Assembly: GCA_964036315.1 (NCBI GenBank)
Contig: OZ038509.1
Span: 26,485,522 to 26,549,521 of the forward strand
Length of the DNA: 64,000 nt
Direction of reading: 5' to 3'
Origin: Acanthosepion esculentum
Lineage: Eukaryota; Mollusca; Cephalopoda; Sepiida; Sepiidae
Below the pieces are notes generated by a model. The model ran no database searches. It was not told the DNA's origin and saw nothing but the letters and a program-made list of their open reading frames with translations. Shown piece by piece: positions 61,776-64,000 of the stretch (positions are counted from its first letter, which is position 1; each line of letters opens with the position of its first letter). Both the position numbers and the translations under genes were made by a program.

Positions 61776-61869
61776 TACAGGGTGTGGCAGAAATGCCTCC
61801 CACATAATGGTAAGACATTAGCTAGATGAAGACACCATTGTGGTAGATATTTTTCTGCCACACCTTGTA
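61776..61869. mobile_element. 94-bp mariner-type MITE
   Basis: The ends TA-CAGGGTGTGGCAGAAA and TTTCTGCCACACCTTG-TA are inverted repeats of 16 bp with one mismatch, flanked by TA. The interior is about 60 bp and non-coding. The 'cagggtgt' start resembles the mariner terminus at 20708. Confidence 0.8.
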
Positions 61870-62302
61870 CTTTGTTTAGCTTTTGGAAGGCATCTTTTGC
61901 TATTCCAATATACCTTCGAATTTCAGTGTTGCACTTTCCGTTGAAACAATATAAGTAAACAGCTTTATTTTAAATTAGCTTTCTATTTCAATGATTTATG
62001 AGGAAGGTACTGTAAAGTTATCAATGTGTCTAAGAAACTGTCCAGCAAAAAAAAAAAATGCTGCTTAGTTATTTAGACAGATATTGTAAAGTCAATTGAA
62101 CAAAAAATTTGTAGCACCACCTTGTACATTGATATGTTTTCACGTTGTTTAATTCATAATCGTACTTTCACTTTCCTTTTCGTTTCTCCAGAATGGTCGC
62201 TACATCTGACACTTCTATTCTAGACTAATTGCCGAGAGAATGTATGTACCAATTACCAACAGAATTTTTATTCAGGGTCACTAATTAAAATCACATGTTG
62301 TT
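61870..62302. other. Spacer
   Basis: No supported features. Confidence 0.3.
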
Positions 62303-62303
62303 T

Positions 62304-62345
62304 AACCCTCCGTTAGTATCATGGGGTGTTTCAACACCTCACAAA
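62304..62345 (+). mobile_element. piggyBac-like terminus, solitary
   Basis: TTAA-CCCTCCGTTAGTatcatggggtgttt resembles the MITE ends at 31898-32112 (TTAACCCTGCATTAGTCA and, inverted, TTAACACTGTGTTAGTCA-catggggtgtttt). No partner terminus was found downstream. Confidence 0.45.
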
Positions 62346-62599
62346 ATGTTTTTCTTTAGTTTAAATATTTTATTTAGCAAATGGCAGGTCAAATTATTCA
62401 TCATTAGTCAAGCTTCTGAATACTTTCGTCAAATATCCACAAGTAGTTTCCGGTTTCAGTGATAATATTTGTGTGAATTACAGTTTATTTGTTTACTGAA
62501 AATAAAATTAAATTTATTTTTGAGTATTTAAACTGTTGAAACTTTAAAAAGTCATTTTTTTAATATTGGGCTTTTAATTTCACTTTTCAAAATAAAACA

Positions 62600-62935
62600 T
62601 TTTTTAATTTTTATTTATATCCTAAAAAACCAGGGATCTTCTGTTAATTCACCACGAAATAAAAAGAATTTATATTTATTAAAATTTACACCAAATTTTC
62701 CCAGAGCGAAGCACTTCAATAGAACTCCGGTTGGGTTGACCTTTGCGATGGCCCCCAAATGTGCGCGATTTCTAAGTGTGGGGTCTACATTCGCACACAC
62801 CCCGATAAACAAGACAAAAACAGATTTTTTTATTTTTTTTTTAATTGTAAAAAAATTCCTTGTAAGTACCTCGAATATCATCCGTACTTTCGAAATGTAA
62901 ATAACTTCCTGATTTTTGGTCATTTTTCATTCTGA
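62600..62935 (-). other. Unidentified open stretch, minus strand
   Basis: A 102-residue frame (62615-62923) contains VCANVDPTLRNRAHLGAIAK and VNPTGVLLKCFALGKFGVNF. The protein-like balance and higher GC suggest a repeat or gene relic. I do not recognise it. Confidence 0.25.
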
Positions 62936-63645
62936 GGTTTTGGAGTCGTTGCAAGGCAAGTTAAACACATTTTGATTTAAAATTTACTGTAAGAGTGCCA
63001 AAAATTTATTAAAAAACCAAACTTTGATTTTTGAAATAATTTCTTAGGATGAATTGACATTCGCGATAACTAACTTTACGTTATTTGGCGTGAACTAACA
63101 GAAAAGATCCAACCAAAAGAAAGCAGAAATAATAACACTTAAACAAAACAAATAGCAAGAAAATTAATAAGGTGTTAGAAAAACGTACAGTCTTCTTTTT
63201 AGACATTTTGTGGTGGGCGTGGTTCTTTAAGAGTTTTTTTTTTTTACATCTGATGAATTTTCTATCAAGTTTTTTTTTTTTTTTTTTTTTTTTTTCATAT
63301 AAAACGTCTTAGAATACTTCAAACTTCATAAGTAGATGGGAATGTTTGATTAGTGGGTTACGTTAAAACACTAACAACAACACTGTTAGTGTTAACTGTT
63401 AGTGTACTACTGTTAGTGTTAACTTAATAAAACTCCATGAGATCGCTAAAAAGAAAGAGCATATCGTCTAAATGTTTGTTATTATGAAGAGGAAAGACCA
63501 AAGTTTTTTTTTTTTAATTATCTTTTAAAATTTTTCCTTCTTTTTAGAACATTCTAAATTTTGATTTAAAAAAAAACCTTGTTTCTCTTTGTATCACCGG
63601 AACTAGTAAAATAACATATACAGTTTTTAGCATGCTTTTTTTTTT

Positions 63646-63680
<35 letters not shown>

Positions 63681-64000
63681 TAGGACACACATTAATTTGG
63701 AAAATCTTGCAAAAATAATAATAATAATTAAGTCTTTAACTAGCAGTGACCCAATAAAGTGCTAATGGAAGTTAGTATTCGGATTTTCGTCACTTTCGAT
63801 AAGTTTTTAAATTGCCGGGGAGGGGAAATAGATAAAATAGTTTAGATGAATATATACGTCATTATTAGTCCAACGGGCCCAAAATAACCTAATTATGAAC
63901 CCCAAATAAAACTTACGTCAGCACATATCTTCATTCGGCCTATCTCGACATTTCACTTCACATCAGTATTCTTCCATATTTTATTTTTTCTTTATAAAAA
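62936..64000. other. AT-rich spacer with homopolymers
   Basis: T-runs at 63271-63295 and 63649-63679 and a short 'actgttagtgttaa' triplication at 63370-63423. No gene is supported. Confidence 0.3.

Overview
This is a eukaryotic, very AT-rich, intron- or intergenic-type stretch made almost entirely of decayed mobile elements, tandem arrays and microsatellites. I find no host protein gene I can support. The long tyrosine/isoleucine or cysteine/valine reading frames that a six-frame translation yields are artefacts of (TA)n and TATG/TGTA microsatellites. The repeat content suggests a mollusc, most likely a coleoid cephalopod such as an octopus. It includes several tRNA-headed SINE families, a 5S rRNA-headed SINE, Penelope-like elements, several LINE families dominated by 3' ends, and abundant (TA)n and (CA)n. 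The species call is inference from memory of such genomes, not a search result.

Layout. 0-9 kb: an inverted pair of a ~0.4 kb dispersed repeat, LINE 3' ends, a striking 22-unit 105-bp array built from a LINE reverse-transcriptase segment, and a 5' fragment of U2 snRNA. 9-19 kb: a tRNA-SINE, a candidate Helitron, decayed coding sequence, and a duplicated segment in which one copy carries nested LINE insertions and the other keeps the empty site. 19-30 kb: the most interesting part. It has palindromic (head-to-head) elements, motifs that satisfy the hammerhead ribozyme core, two remnants of Penelope-like GIY-YIG endonuclease, a truncated mariner, and long (TA)n tracts. 30-46 kb: minisatellites, a piggyBac-like MITE, a tRNA-Ser(CGA)-like pseudogene, 5S/tRNA composite SINEs, two arrays of the same 107-bp unit, a 148-bp LINE array and a 119-bp array. 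46-57 kb: a hAT MITE with its target duplication, SINEs, a 124-bp-arm perfect palindrome, and a Ty3/gypsy pol relic on the minus strand split by a foldback element with a 14-bp target duplication. 57-64 kb: a CpG-richer stretch with triplet repeats, then more LINE relics (one with a restriction-like endonuclease C-terminus), an interrupted 5S-SINE and a 94-bp mariner-type MITE.

What ties the window together. Several unrelated-looking short repeat families share one pattern: a CTGANGA box, a short stem, a GAAA box and a GUH site, mostly lying beside (TA)n tracts and often arranged as head-to-head inverted copies. Two copies (20615-20655 plus and 19795-19848 minus) fold on paper as complete type I hammerhead ribozymes. 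One foldback family has 12-14 bp target-site duplications at three loci. Penelope-like elements are known to carry hammerhead motifs, and Penelope endonuclease remnants are present here. My main proposal is therefore a population of small, non-autonomous, hammerhead-bearing foldback retroelements mobilised by a Penelope-like machinery.
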